Below are positions 14,909-22,890 of a DNA stretch of 25,822 nt, piece by piece. Source of the stretch: Holophagales bacterium UBA2201 (GTDB lineage: Bacteria; Acidobacteriota; Thermoanaerobaculia; UBA2201); contig DCUZ01000110.1 of NCBI GenBank assembly GCA_002327305.1, forward strand, positions 1 to 25,822, in the 5' to 3' direction. The position numbers and the translations under genes were made by a program. The notes under the pieces are model-generated. The model did no database searches, was not told the origin of the DNA, and saw nothing but the letters and a program-made list of their open reading frames with translations. Position 1 is the first letter of the stretch, and the number at the start of each line of letters is the position of its first letter.

Positions 14909-14920
14909 CAACGGCCGTTG
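14909..14920. promoter_or_regulatory. Perfect 12-bp palindrome, possible operator
   Basis: CAACGGCCGTTG is a perfect inverted repeat located about 63 bases upstream of the phosphorylase -10 box and about 57 bases upstream of the cyclase -10 box, in the only divergent region of this half of the window. A dimeric regulator could bind it, but only one copy is seen. Confidence 0.3.
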
Positions 14921-14982
14921 TCTTCTGTGGGTGAAGATGACGGTGATGTTCAGAGATGACCCCCCGACCGGCCCGGATGGGC

Positions 14983-14988
14983 TATAAT
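14983..14988 (+). promoter_or_regulatory. Perfect -10 box of the glycogen phosphorylase operon
   Basis: TATAAT with transcription expected near 14995, followed by a leader with AGGAGGT at 15011-15017 before the ATG at 15021. No recognisable -35 box occurs at 16-18 bases (the region is C-rich), which suggests activator dependence. Confidence 0.55.
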
Positions 14989-15020
14989 CAACCCTGCAGC
15001 ATCGAGGTCCAGGAGGTGTC

Positions 15021-17519
15021 ATGCCGACCAAGCGCAGCCCCAAAGCCGTGCTCCGCCACCGTCCCTCCATCGCCCGCGCGGGGCTCACCCCGGCGGCCCT
15101 GCGGCAGGGGATCCTGAACAACCTCTACCACGTCGTGGGGCGATTCTGGGACGTGGCCACCCCCAACGACCACTACCTGGCCGTCGCCTACGCGGTGCGG
15201 GACCGCCTCTTGGACCGGTGGGTCAGGACGGCCGAGCACTACTACCGGACCAGGGCGCGCACGGTCTGTTACCTCTCGGCCGAATACCTCCTGGGGCCCC
15301 ACCTGGGCAACGTCCTGATCAACCTTGGGGTCCTGGACGAGGTGCGCGAGGTGGTGAAGGGGCTGGGCGTGGACCTGGAGCAGTTGCTGGAACTGGAAGA
15401 GGAGCCGGGACTGGGCAACGGGGGACTGGGGCGGCTGGCGGCCTGCTTCATGGACTCCCTTTCCACGCTCCAGATCCCCGCCATCGGATACGGGATCCGC
15501 TACGAGTTCGGCATCTTCGACCAGGTCCTGCGGGATGGCTGGCAGGTGGAGATGACCGACAAGTGGCTCCGGCTGGGCAACCCCTGGGAGATCCCGCGCC
15601 CGGAGATCGCTTATCCGGTCCGGTTCGGAGGGCGGACCGAGGCGGGGGTGGGGCCCGACGGGCGGTACCGGGTGCGCTGGGTCCCCGACCGGATGGTCAG
15701 GGGCGTCGCCTACGACACCCCCATCCCGGGCTACCGCGTTCCCACCGTCAACCTCCTGCGGCTCTGGAAGGCGGAGGCGGTGGAGTCGTTCGACTTCCAG
15801 GCCTTCAACACGGGCGACTACTACGGAGCGGTGGACCAGAAGGTGGCCTCCGAGACCATCAGCCGCGTCCTCTACCCCAACGACGAACCCGAGGCCGGCA
15901 AGCGTCTGCGGCTGGAACAGCAGTATTTCTTCGTCTCCTGCTCCCTCCAGGACATGATCCGCCTCCACCTCCAAACCGCCCCCGACGCGCAAGGGTTCGA
16001 AAACAAATACGCCGTCCAGCTCAACGACACCCACCCGGCGGTGGCGGTGCCGGAACTGATGCGCCTGCTCGTGGACGAGCACGGGTGGGACTGGGAGCCC
16101 GCCTGGGCGGTGACGTGCAGGACCTTCGCCTATACGAACCACACCCTTCTGCCCGAGGCCCTGGAAACCTGGTCGGAGGGGCTCTTTGGCGCGGTCCTCC
16201 CCCGCCACCTGGAGATCGTCCGTGAGATCAACCGGCGGTTCCTGGAAGGGGTCCGGCACATCCATCCAAGCGAGGAGGACAGGGCGCGCCGCCTCTCGAT
16301 CCTTCAGGATGGGCGGGTCCGGATGGCCCACCTGGCCTGCGTGGGGAGCCGGGCCGTCAACGGCGTCGCCGCCCTCCACACCGAACTGCTCAAGCGGGAC
16401 GTCCTGCATGATTTCTACGCCCTACAGCCGGAGCGTTTCCACAGCATCACCAACGGGGTCACCCCCCGCCGGTTCCTCCTTCAGGCCAATCCCGGACTGG
16501 CCCGGTTGCTCACCGGCGCCGTGGGGGAGGGGTGGCCGTCGGACCTCGAGCGTCTGCGCGCCCTGGAGCCGCTGGCGGACGATGCCGGGTTCCGGGAGGA
16601 GTGGTGGCGGGTCAAACGCGCCAACCGCGAAGCCCTGGTGGGCGAGATCCGGCGCCGCGCCGGCGTGGAGGCCGCCCCGGAGGCGCTGATGGATTGCCAG
16701 GCCAAGCGCATCCACGAGTACAAGCGCCAGCACCTCAACGCCCTCCATATCATCGCCCTCTACCACCGTCTCCTGCGCGACCCCGGGGCGGCGGTCCCTT
16801 CCCGCACCTTCCTTTTCGCCGGAAAGGCCGCCCCGGGATATTACCTGGCCAAACTCATCATCCGCCTCATCACCGGCATCGCCATGACGGTCAACGCAGA
16901 CCCCCGCATGCGGGGGCGCCTGCGGGTGGCGTTCTGGCCCAATTACAACGTCAAGAACAGCCGGCACATTTTCCCGGGGACCGACCTATCGGAGCAGATC
17001 TCCACCGCGGGGAAGGAGGCCTCCGGCACCGGCAATATGAAGTTCGCCCTCAACGGCGCCCTCACCATCGGGACCCTCGACGGCGCCAATGTGGAGATCC
17101 GCGAGGCCGTCGGGTCCGGGCACTTCTTCCTTTTCGGTCTCGACGCCGACGGGGTGAGGGACCTGTGGAGGCGCGGGTATGATCCCCGCGCCGCCGCCCG
17201 GGCGGACGCGGAACTGAGCGAAGCGCTGGAGGCAATCGCCGCCGGCGCCTTCTCCGGGGGGGACCGCGACCTCTTCCGCCCCCTGCTCGACAATCTGCTC
17301 CACCACGACCCCTTCCTGGTCCTGGCCGATTTCCCGGCCTACCGCGACGCCCAGCGGAGGGTGGAGGCCGCCTGGGCCGACCCCGAGGGGTGGACCCGCT
17401 CCAGCATCCTCAACACGGCCCGGGCGGGGCGATTTTCCTCCGACCGCGCCATCGCCGAGTACTGCCGGCTCATCTGGCAGGTGGAACCCTGCCCCGTCCC
17501 GTCGGAGACCGTCGATTAG
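15021..17519 (+). CDS. glgP: Glycogen / alpha-glucan phosphorylase
   Basis: The 832-residue protein has the standard length of the GT35 phosphorylases, which use phosphate to release glucose-1-phosphate from the ends of glycogen or maltodextrin in the cytoplasm. Signature segments: YLSAEYLLGPHLGN near 85, GLGNGGLGRLAACFMDSL near 130, LNDTHPAVAVPELMRLLVD near 335, KRIHEYKRQHLN near 565, and the pyridoxal-phosphate segment SGTGNMKFALNGALTIGTLD with the cofactor lysine at Lys674. All are intact. ATG follows AGGAGGT. It is the first gene of a likely operon with phosphofructokinase 34 bases downstream; together they send stored glucan into glycolysis. There are no obvious allosteric extensions. 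Confidence 0.96.
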   Translation: MPTKRSPKAVLRHRPSIARAGLTPAALRQGILNNLYHVVGRFWDVATPNDHYLAVAYAVRDRLLDRWVRTAEHYYRTRARTVCYLSAEYLLGPHLGNVLINLGVLDEVREVVKGLGVDLEQLLELEEEPGLGNGGLGRLAACFMDSLSTLQIPAIGYGIRYEFGIFDQVLRDGWQVEMTDKWLRLGNPWEIPRPEIAYPVRFGGRTEAGVGPDGRYRVRWVPDRMVRGVAYDTPIPGYRVPTVNLLRLWKAEAVESFDFQAFNTGDYYGAVDQKVASETISRVLYPNDEPEAGKRLRLEQQYFFVSCSLQDMIRLHLQTAPDAQGFENKYAVQLNDTHPAVAVPELMRLLVDEHGWDWEPAWAVTCRTFAYTNHTLLPEALETWSEGLFGAVLPRHLEIVREINRRFLEGVRHIHPSEEDRARRLSILQDGRVRMAHLACVGSRAVNGVAALHTELLKRDVLHDFYALQPERFHSITNGVTPRRFLLQANPGLARLLTGAVGEGWPSDLERLRALEPLADDAGFREEWWRVKRANREALVGEIRRRAGVEAAPEALMDCQAKRIHEYKRQHLNALHIIALYHRLLRDPGAAVPSRTFLFAGKAAPGYYLAKLIIRLITGIAMTVNADPRMRGRLRVAFWPNYNVKNSRHIFPGTDLSEQISTAGKEASGTGNMKFALNGALTIGTLDGANVEIREAVGSGHFFLFGLDADGVRDLWRRGYDPRAAARADAELSEALEAIAAGAFSGGDRDLFRPLLDNLLHHDPFLVLADFPAYRDAQRRVEAAWADPEGWTRSSILNTARAGRFSSDRAIAEYCRLIWQVEPCPVPSETVD

Positions 17520-17553
17520 GCCCCCGACCCCTATTTAGCCGAGGAGGTTGGAC

Positions 17554-18858
17554 ATGAAACTTCCGAACCCAGCGGAACTTTGCATCGCCACCCTGGGGCC
17601 GCCCCGATTTCCCCCCCCCTTCGCCGCCCAGCGGCGCGGGACGGTGGACGAAGCCAGGCGCGTCCTGGTGGGGGCCCTCCTTCCCGACCACATCGAATGG
17701 GCCGCCCGCGGGGAGGCGCCCCCCTCCTTCGAACCGGCCGGCCCCCGGGAGCGGGTTTTCTTCGACGGGGCCGTCACCACCTGCGGCCTCCTCACCGCCG
17801 GCGGCCTCTGCCCGGGCCTCAACGACGTCATCCGGGCGGCCGTGATGACGCTGTGGCACGGGTACGGCGGCCGCCGCATCCTCGGATTTCGATACGGCTA
17901 CGCCGGCGTCTCCTCCAACAGTCCCGTCGCCCCCATCGAGTTGACCCCGGCCTCGGTGGAGCACATCCATGAGCAGGGGGGGACCCTGCTGGGCTCGTCC
18001 CGCGGTCCCCAGGAAGTGGCCGACATGGTGCGCACCCTCCTGCGCCAGCGGGTGGACATCCTCATCGTCGTCGGCGGCGACGGGACCCTCTCCGGCGCGC
18101 AGGCGCTGGTGGAGGAGATCCACCGGCAGAACCTCCCCATCGCCGTCATCGGCGTCCCCAAGACCATCGACAACGACCTCTTTTGGGTCTCCAAAAGCTT
18201 CGGGTTCTCCACCGCCGTGGAGGAGGCCGACCGGATCCTGCGGTCCGCCCACGCCGAGGCGCGGGGCGCCTGGAACGGGGTGTGTCTGGTCAAGCTCATG
18301 GGGCGCCATTCCGGCTACATCGCGGCCCATGCCACCCTCGCCTCCGGGGAGGTCAATTTCTGCCTCGTCCCGGAGGTCCCTTTCACCCTCGAGGGGTTCC
18401 TTTCGGAGCTGGAGGCGCGCCTGCGGGAGAGGCACCACGCCCTCGTTGTTGTGGCGGAAGGGGCCGGGCAGGAGCTTCTGGCCGAAGCGGGGCCCAAGGA
18501 GACCGACGCTTCGGGGAACGTGAAACTTAAGGACATCGGCACCTTTCTCAGGGACCGAATGGCCGCCCATTTCAAGGCACGGGGCCTGGAGTCCACGGTC
18601 CGCTACATCGACCCCTCCTACACCATCCGGAGCCGCTCCGCCAACTCCATCGACGCCGAATTCTGCCTCTCCCTCGGCCAGCAGGCGGTCCACGCGGGGA
18701 TGGCGGGGAGAACGGGGATGATGGTGGGGCAGTGGAACCACCACTTCACCCATGTCCCCCTTTCCCTCGTGGCGGGGAAACGCCGCCGCTTGGACCCCTT
18801 AGGGATGGTATGGCAGCAGGTGCTGGCCACCACCGGCCAGCCGGCCGACCTGCGATAG
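17554..18858 (+). CDS. 6-phosphofructokinase, group II (clade X) type, predicted ATP-dependent
   Basis: The 434-residue enzyme phosphorylates fructose-6-phosphate to the 1,6-bisphosphate. Segments: GGLCPGLNDVIRA (83-95), GSSRGPQ (147-153), IVVGGDGTLSGA (171-182), GVPKTIDNDL (200-209) with the catalytic Asp, MGRHSGYIA (249-257), and VRYIDPSYTIRS toward the end. The combination of Gly in GGDGT with Lys in PKTIDND is known from the ATP-dependent group that includes trypanosomal enzymes; classical PPi enzymes carry Asp at the first position. ATP is therefore predicted. An N-terminal extension of about 70 residues is also typical of that group. Start: ATG at 17554 after GAGGAGG; a TTG two codons earlier is inside the ribosome site. 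The gene sits between glgP and an unknown gene in the same direction. Confidence 0.92.
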   Translation: MKLPNPAELCIATLGPPRFPPPFAAQRRGTVDEARRVLVGALLPDHIEWAARGEAPPSFEPAGPRERVFFDGAVTTCGLLTAGGLCPGLNDVIRAAVMTLWHGYGGRRILGFRYGYAGVSSNSPVAPIELTPASVEHIHEQGGTLLGSSRGPQEVADMVRTLLRQRVDILIVVGGDGTLSGAQALVEEIHRQNLPIAVIGVPKTIDNDLFWVSKSFGFSTAVEEADRILRSAHAEARGAWNGVCLVKLMGRHSGYIAAHATLASGEVNFCLVPEVPFTLEGFLSELEARLRERHHALVVVAEGAGQELLAEAGPKETDASGNVKLKDIGTFLRDRMAAHFKARGLESTVRYIDPSYTIRSRSANSIDAEFCLSLGQQAVHAGMAGRTGMMVGQWNHHFTHVPLSLVAGKRRRLDPLGMVWQQVLATTGQPADLR

Positions 18859-18866
18859 GGGAGCCC

Positions 18867-19712
18867 GTGCGCAGCCGGCGCCCCTTCCGGGCCAATTTGC
18901 GGCGCCTCTTCGGCCAGGCCTTCACCGTCATGGACCTGGCCGATCCCCTTCTCCTCTTCGACGGCGACCGCCCGGGGGACGAGGTCCGCGAGGCCCTCGA
19001 GCGCGAAGGGGTCTCCGTGGCGGGGATCCTCCTGGACGGGGAAGCCGCCGGGTATCTTCAGAGGGAGGACCTGGACGGGAGGCCGTGCCGGAGCGTGATG
19101 CACTCCTTCCGCGGGTCGGAAGTGGTCTGGGAGGACGCCCCCCTCCACTCCATCGTCCCCATGCTGGCGGAGGGGAGAGCCGTCTTTGTCTCGGTCCTCA
19201 GCGCCGTCAGCGCCGTGGCCCTGCCCGCCCATCTGCAGAAGCCGGCGGCCCGGATGTTCCTCTTCGGGGCCATCACCCTCATCGAAATGTACATGACCCG
19301 GCGGATCCGCGACCTCCACCCGGACGGGGGGTGGGAGGGGAAGGTCCAGCCGCGGCGCCTCTCCTTCGCCCGGGCCCTGAGAGAGGAGCGGTCGCGGCGG
19401 GGCATGGAGGTTTCGCTCCTGGACTGCCTGCAACTGGTGGACAAAGCGCGCGTTCTGGCGGGGGACGAGGCCCTGCACCTTCTCCTGGACTTCGATTCGG
19501 GCACGAAAGCCCGGAAGTTCTTCCAAGGAATTGAGGCCTTGCGCAACGAACTGGCCCACGGCCACCTGTTCCAGCCGGAAACTCTCCCCGTGATAGCCCT
19601 CCTCGCCCGCCGGTTCCAGGCGTTGGGGGACTCCATCCATCCGCTGGGCGACAGCGTCCCCCTGGACGGGATCCTGGCGGGCCGGACGGGGAACGGCCGA
19701 GCGGGGGATTAA
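18867..19712 (+). CDS. Protein of unknown function with CBS-like N-part and HEPN-like C-part
   Basis: I do not recognise this 281-residue protein with certainty. Residues about 15-150 look like a pair of CBS-type units (FTVMDLADPLLLFDGD, GVSVAGILLDGEAAGYLQRE, SVMHSFRGSEVVWEDAPLHS, then AVFVSVLSAVSAVALPAHLQ, AARMFLFGAITLIEMYMTRR). CBS pairs bind adenine nucleotides. Residues about 165-255 are helical, with GIEALRNELAHGH containing an R-x4-H motif (Arg226, His231) as in HEPN domains, many of which are RNases or nucleotidyl-acceptor partners. No membrane segment. Start: GTG at 18867 after GGGGAG, nine bases past the PFK stop; an in-frame ATG at 18810 inside the PFK gene is an alternative. Position at the end of the glgP-pfk operon suggests an energy-state sensing role, which is inference only. 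Confidence 0.6.
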   Translation: MRSRRPFRANLRRLFGQAFTVMDLADPLLLFDGDRPGDEVREALEREGVSVAGILLDGEAAGYLQREDLDGRPCRSVMHSFRGSEVVWEDAPLHSIVPMLAEGRAVFVSVLSAVSAVALPAHLQKPAARMFLFGAITLIEMYMTRRIRDLHPDGGWEGKVQPRRLSFARALREERSRRGMEVSLLDCLQLVDKARVLAGDEALHLLLDFDSGTKARKFFQGIEALRNELAHGHLFQPETLPVIALLARRFQALGDSIHPLGDSVPLDGILAGRTGNGRAGD

Positions 19713-19791
19713 GCGCGCTGCGGGGAACCGATCACCCGCCGCGATTCGGCGCTCGCCGCGCCGTGAATCCATGACATGAACAAGAAGGGGA

Positions 19792-21402
19792 TCAGGGGTT
19801 TTCCCCGGCGCCCTGCCGTTCGAGATAGGCGCCGCGCTGGACGACCGAAGGGGGAAGATGGGGGGCGTAGGCCAGCAGAGCCCTCTCCAGGGCCTCTTTC
19901 GCGCCGGGAACGGCGGCGTAGAACGCCACCGTGTCCTTGCCGCAGACGATATTGTCCCGGATGGTCCAGGTTCCCACCCTTTCCCATGCCGGAGGGAACC
20001 CTCCGTAGGCGTCGAACCAGCCGTCATAGACGGCCGCCACGGTCACGCCCCGCTCCCGCGCCAGCGCGTCGATGACCGCCGTGGTGTAGGTCCCGTCCAG
20101 TTTGTGACGCGCCGCCTCCATGGTCGCCAGCCCCCACAGGTCGAGGACCCGGACATCGGCATAATAGGCGACCGCGCCGATGTCGTTCACGGCCACCGCG
20201 GTCCCGGGGAAGGAACGCCGCAGCATCTCCCCCACCTGCACCTGCTGTTCGAAGATGTTCCGGGCCGCCCCGGGCACCTGGACGAGGGCCCCGTAGGCCC
20301 GCAGGGCGAAGGGGGCGCCGGCGACCACGGCCAACCCCGCGAGGGCGGCCAGGCGCAAGGGGCGCGGGTCCGGCAGGGTCCAGCGCCGGCCGCCGGCCGC
20401 GGCGGCGAACGCGGCCAGGGCCAGGGCCACCAGCCAGGCCTCGTAGCGGAAGAACCAACCGGTCCGCGCGAACTGCAGGTGCAGAAGGGTGGAGAGGAGG
20501 AACAGGAGCGCGGCCGCCCGGCCCCGCGCGGAGGGGCCGAGGAGAAGGAAGATGAGGCCGGCCAGGACCGGCATCAGGAGGTGGTCGTTGCGGGCCAGCT
20601 GGGTGAGCGCCGTCCCCCCGAGCGAGGCGGCGAGCCGGGAGCCGGTGGAGAAGTCGAGGTGGATCCCCTTCAACAGGAGGGAGTTGGGCAGAAACGCCCA
20701 GCCCTTGGAAAGGGAGATGGTTCCATAAAGCGCGATGGGGAAGGCCGAGCCGGCCCCCGTGACGAGCAGGCGCCTCCAGTCCCTTCGCGCGGCGAAAAGG
20801 AGCCCCGCCGCGAGGGCCAGGAAGGCCCCCTCGTAACGGCAGGCGGTCAGGGCGGCCGCGGCCAGTCCCAGAACGGCGGCGCCACAACGGCTCAGGGCCG
20901 GGGAGGGGTCGTCCAGTCCCCGCATCGCCACAAAGAAGAACGCCAGGGTCAGGAGGATGTGGAGGGTGTGCTCCTGTCCCGTGAAGGCCATGGCGGGAAG
21001 GGGGGTGGCGAGGACGAAGGCGATCGCCAGAAGGAGACGGGCGGGGGGGGGCATCCCCGCGTCCACGAGGAGGCGGTGGAACAAAAGAAGGGCCAGAACG
21101 CCGAAAAGGAGATTGAGGGCGAACGGGACGATCTCCAGGGGCCCGGTGAGCCGGACCACCCCGGCGAGCAGAAGGGTCCACAGGGGAGAGGAGGAGACGG
21201 AGGCGAACTCGCCCGGGTGGATCCCCCAGGTGCCGTGCGCGGCGAGGTTCTTCGCCACGGCCATGTGGATGTAGGCGTCGTCGAGGACATAGATGAGCCG
21301 GCCGCCGGCGGCCCCCAGGACCGCGGCGCAGAGGAGGGCGGCGAGCAGGAGATAGAGGATCACCGAAAAAGCCGCGGGACCGTGCCGGATCAATCGTTCC
21401 AT
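19792..21402 (-). CDS. GT-C type membrane glycosyltransferase-like protein
   Basis: The 536-residue integral membrane protein has about ten hydrophobic helices (one at 8-35, others in 65-350) and a soluble C-terminal domain from about 370. The first extracytoplasmic loop has YVLDDAYIHMAVAKNLAAHG, the acidic DD motif of GT-C enzymes that use polyprenyl-phosphate sugars, followed by SVSSSPLWTLLL. The soluble part has VAVNDIGAVAYYADVRVLDL, a segment often seen in this family of uncharacterised proteins. It probably transfers a sugar to protein or lipid outside the membrane; donor and acceptor are unknown. ATG at 21402 lacks any ribosome site but has an ideal promoter directly ahead, predicting leaderless mRNA. 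It converges with the CBS/HEPN-like gene. Confidence 0.78.
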   Translation of the reverse strand: MERLIRHGPAAFSVILYLLLAALLCAAVLGAAGGRLIYVLDDAYIHMAVAKNLAAHGTWGIHPGEFASVSSSPLWTLLLAGVVRLTGPLEIVPFALNLLFGVLALLLFHRLLVDAGMPPPARLLLAIAFVLATPLPAMAFTGQEHTLHILLTLAFFFVAMRGLDDPSPALSRCGAAVLGLAAAALTACRYEGAFLALAAGLLFAARRDWRRLLVTGAGSAFPIALYGTISLSKGWAFLPNSLLLKGIHLDFSTGSRLAASLGGTALTQLARNDHLLMPVLAGLIFLLLGPSARGRAAALLFLLSTLLHLQFARTGWFFRYEAWLVALALAAFAAAAGGRRWTLPDPRPLRLAALAGLAVVAGAPFALRAYGALVQVPGAARNIFEQQVQVGEMLRRSFPGTAVAVNDIGAVAYYADVRVLDLWGLATMEAARHKLDGTYTTAVIDALARERGVTVAAVYDGWFDAYGGFPPAWERVGTWTIRDNIVCGKDTVAFYAAVPGAKEALERALLAYAPHLPPSVVQRGAYLERQGAGENP

Positions 21403-21409
21403 CGGAGGT

Positions 21410-21439
21410 AGTGTAGGGGGCGGGAGGGGGTTCTGTCAA
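21410..21439 (-). promoter_or_regulatory. Consensus promoter of the GT-C gene, predicted leaderless
   Basis: On the minus strand TTGACA (21434-21439), 18-base spacer, TACACT (21410-21415). Only seven bases (ACCTCCG) separate the -10 box from the ATG at 21402, so transcription should begin at or within two bases of the start codon. No Shine-Dalgarno sequence is present. Confidence 0.75.
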
Positions 21440-21516
21440 GGAAGGGTTGAGGGCGGCCGGACTGCAGGCGTGGACCTGCCGGACGCTTTGTCCCCCGCGT
21501 GCGTACCAAGAGATGC

Positions 21517-22890
21517 ATGGACACGCACGCATGGGACCCCCTGGACGCCGACGACAAGGCCCGCATCCTGAAAGGGATGGGGGACGGAAAAGCGGCCGGT
21601 GGGCCGCGCGTCGTGGACCTGGAGTGGAGCCGCCGGCGGCTCCTGCCCGGCCCGGCGGAGGAGCGGCCGCCCGGGCTCGCCTCCGACGAGATGGACCTCT
21701 ACACGCTGGAGATGCTTTTCGAGGAGATGGAGGACGCCGGGGTGAAGGGGTTGGTCCTCGGAGGCCGGGGAGACCCGCTGGGGCACCGGTCGCTGGAGAG
21801 CCTGCTCCGGCGTCTCTCCGGCGCCTCCTTCCGCTTGTGTTCGCTCTCCACGGACGGCCGGGCGCTCACGGAGGGGACGGCGGAGCGCCTGGCCCCGCTG
21901 GTCCGGGGCCGGCTGGAACTCCGGTTCGACACCGCCCTGGAGGCGGACCTGTTGGCGGGGCCCGCGGGTGTGAGGGTCGCGCGGGTCCTCCGCCATTTGA
22001 AGGCCGGACGCGGCGCGGCGTCGCCCTGCCGGGTGGTGGTCCGCGTCGTCCTCACTCCGGAAAACTGCGTCCACCTGGGGGCGCTGACGGCGGCGGTCGC
22101 GGCGACGGGGGCCGACGCGGTGGCGTTCGCCGCCTCGCGCCGGCAAGGGGACGCGGCGGCCTTTCTTCAACGGAGGGCCGAATTCATCGGGGCCGCGGCC
22201 GCGGCGGTCGGGGCGGACGCCGCAGGACGCATCGAGGCGCTGGAAGCGCCCCATCCCCTGATGGCCGACGAGGTGGGGGCCCTGCTGTCCGCCCGTTCCC
22301 ATCGGGCCGGCCTGACGGGGGTGGGGGCGGTCTTGCGCACCGCCTGCGTCCTTCCGTGGCTGGGTTTGGCGGTGGCCCCCAACGGCGCCGCGCATCCGTG
22401 CCGGCGGGCCCTTGAATCCGGCGGGGCGCCGGTGGGCAACATCCATGCCCGGCCGCTGGAACGGTTGTGGAGGGGACGTCCCCTGCGCGCCCTTCGCCGG
22501 GAAGCGCGCGGGGGGCGGGAGGCGGCGACCTGCCGCGCCTGCCGGCGCGACGGCGGCCCGCCCCTGCCCTGCGCGGCGGACCGGGCCTTCTGCCTGGAAG
22601 TGGACAGCCTGCTCCGCGGGGGCCGCGAACGCGCCATCCGGTTCCCCGAGCGCCTGCGGGACCGGGAGTGGAGCACGGTGGTCCTCCCCCTGCGGCACCT
22701 GTGGCCCTTGAGGGGGGACGATCTGCAGGTCCGCGTGGACGGCGTTGTCGTGGGGGCGTCCGCCTCCGGCGAGGGCGCCGTCACCGTCCGCTTCCGTCCG
22801 GACGACCTGCGGCTGGGGTTCCATCTCGTCGAGGTGGTGGACCGTTCCGGGCGCCTCCTCAAGGCGCGGGTGGTGGAGAAGGTCGGCTAA
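21517..22890 (+). CDS. Degenerate radical-SAM / SPASM-like protein lacking the CxxxCxxC motif
   Basis: The 457-residue protein follows the layout of SPASM radical-SAM enzymes. Strand one is RVVDLEWSRRRLLPG (31-45), then EMDLYTLEMLFEEMEDAGVK and LVLGGRGDPLGHRSLESLL (79-97), where active enzymes have the GGEP-like SAM site. The C-terminal part is SPASM-like: CVLPWLGLAVAPNGAAHPC (Cys277, Cys295), VGNIHARPLERLWRG (306-320), CRAC (339-342), and Cys352, Cys359. The iron-sulfur triad expected after strand one is absent; there is no cysteine before Cys108. It therefore probably cannot cleave SAM, though auxiliary clusters may remain. Residues 360-457 form an extra beta-rich domain. Start uncertain: ATG 21517, or GTG 21499; neither has a good ribosome site. 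Its TAA overlaps the TAG of the convergent EamA gene. Confidence 0.65.
   Translation: MDTHAWDPLDADDKARILKGMGDGKAAGGPRVVDLEWSRRRLLPGPAEERPPGLASDEMDLYTLEMLFEEMEDAGVKGLVLGGRGDPLGHRSLESLLRRLSGASFRLCSLSTDGRALTEGTAERLAPLVRGRLELRFDTALEADLLAGPAGVRVARVLRHLKAGRGAASPCRVVVRVVLTPENCVHLGALTAAVAATGADAVAFAASRRQGDAAAFLQRRAEFIGAAAAAVGADAAGRIEALEAPHPLMADEVGALLSARSHRAGLTGVGAVLRTACVLPWLGLAVAPNGAAHPCRRALESGGAPVGNIHARPLERLWRGRPLRALRREARGGREAATCRACRRDGGPPLPCAADRAFCLEVDSLLRGGRERAIRFPERLRDREWSTVVLPLRHLWPLRGDDLQVRVDGVVVGASASGEGAVTVRFRPDDLRLGFHLVEVVDRSGRLLKARVVEKVG

Noticed and set aside
19741..19775. Terminator between the convergent CBS/HEPN-like and GT-C genes
   Set aside because: GGCGC-TCGCC-GCGCC is a short stem with no U-run on either strand; too weak to list as a feature.
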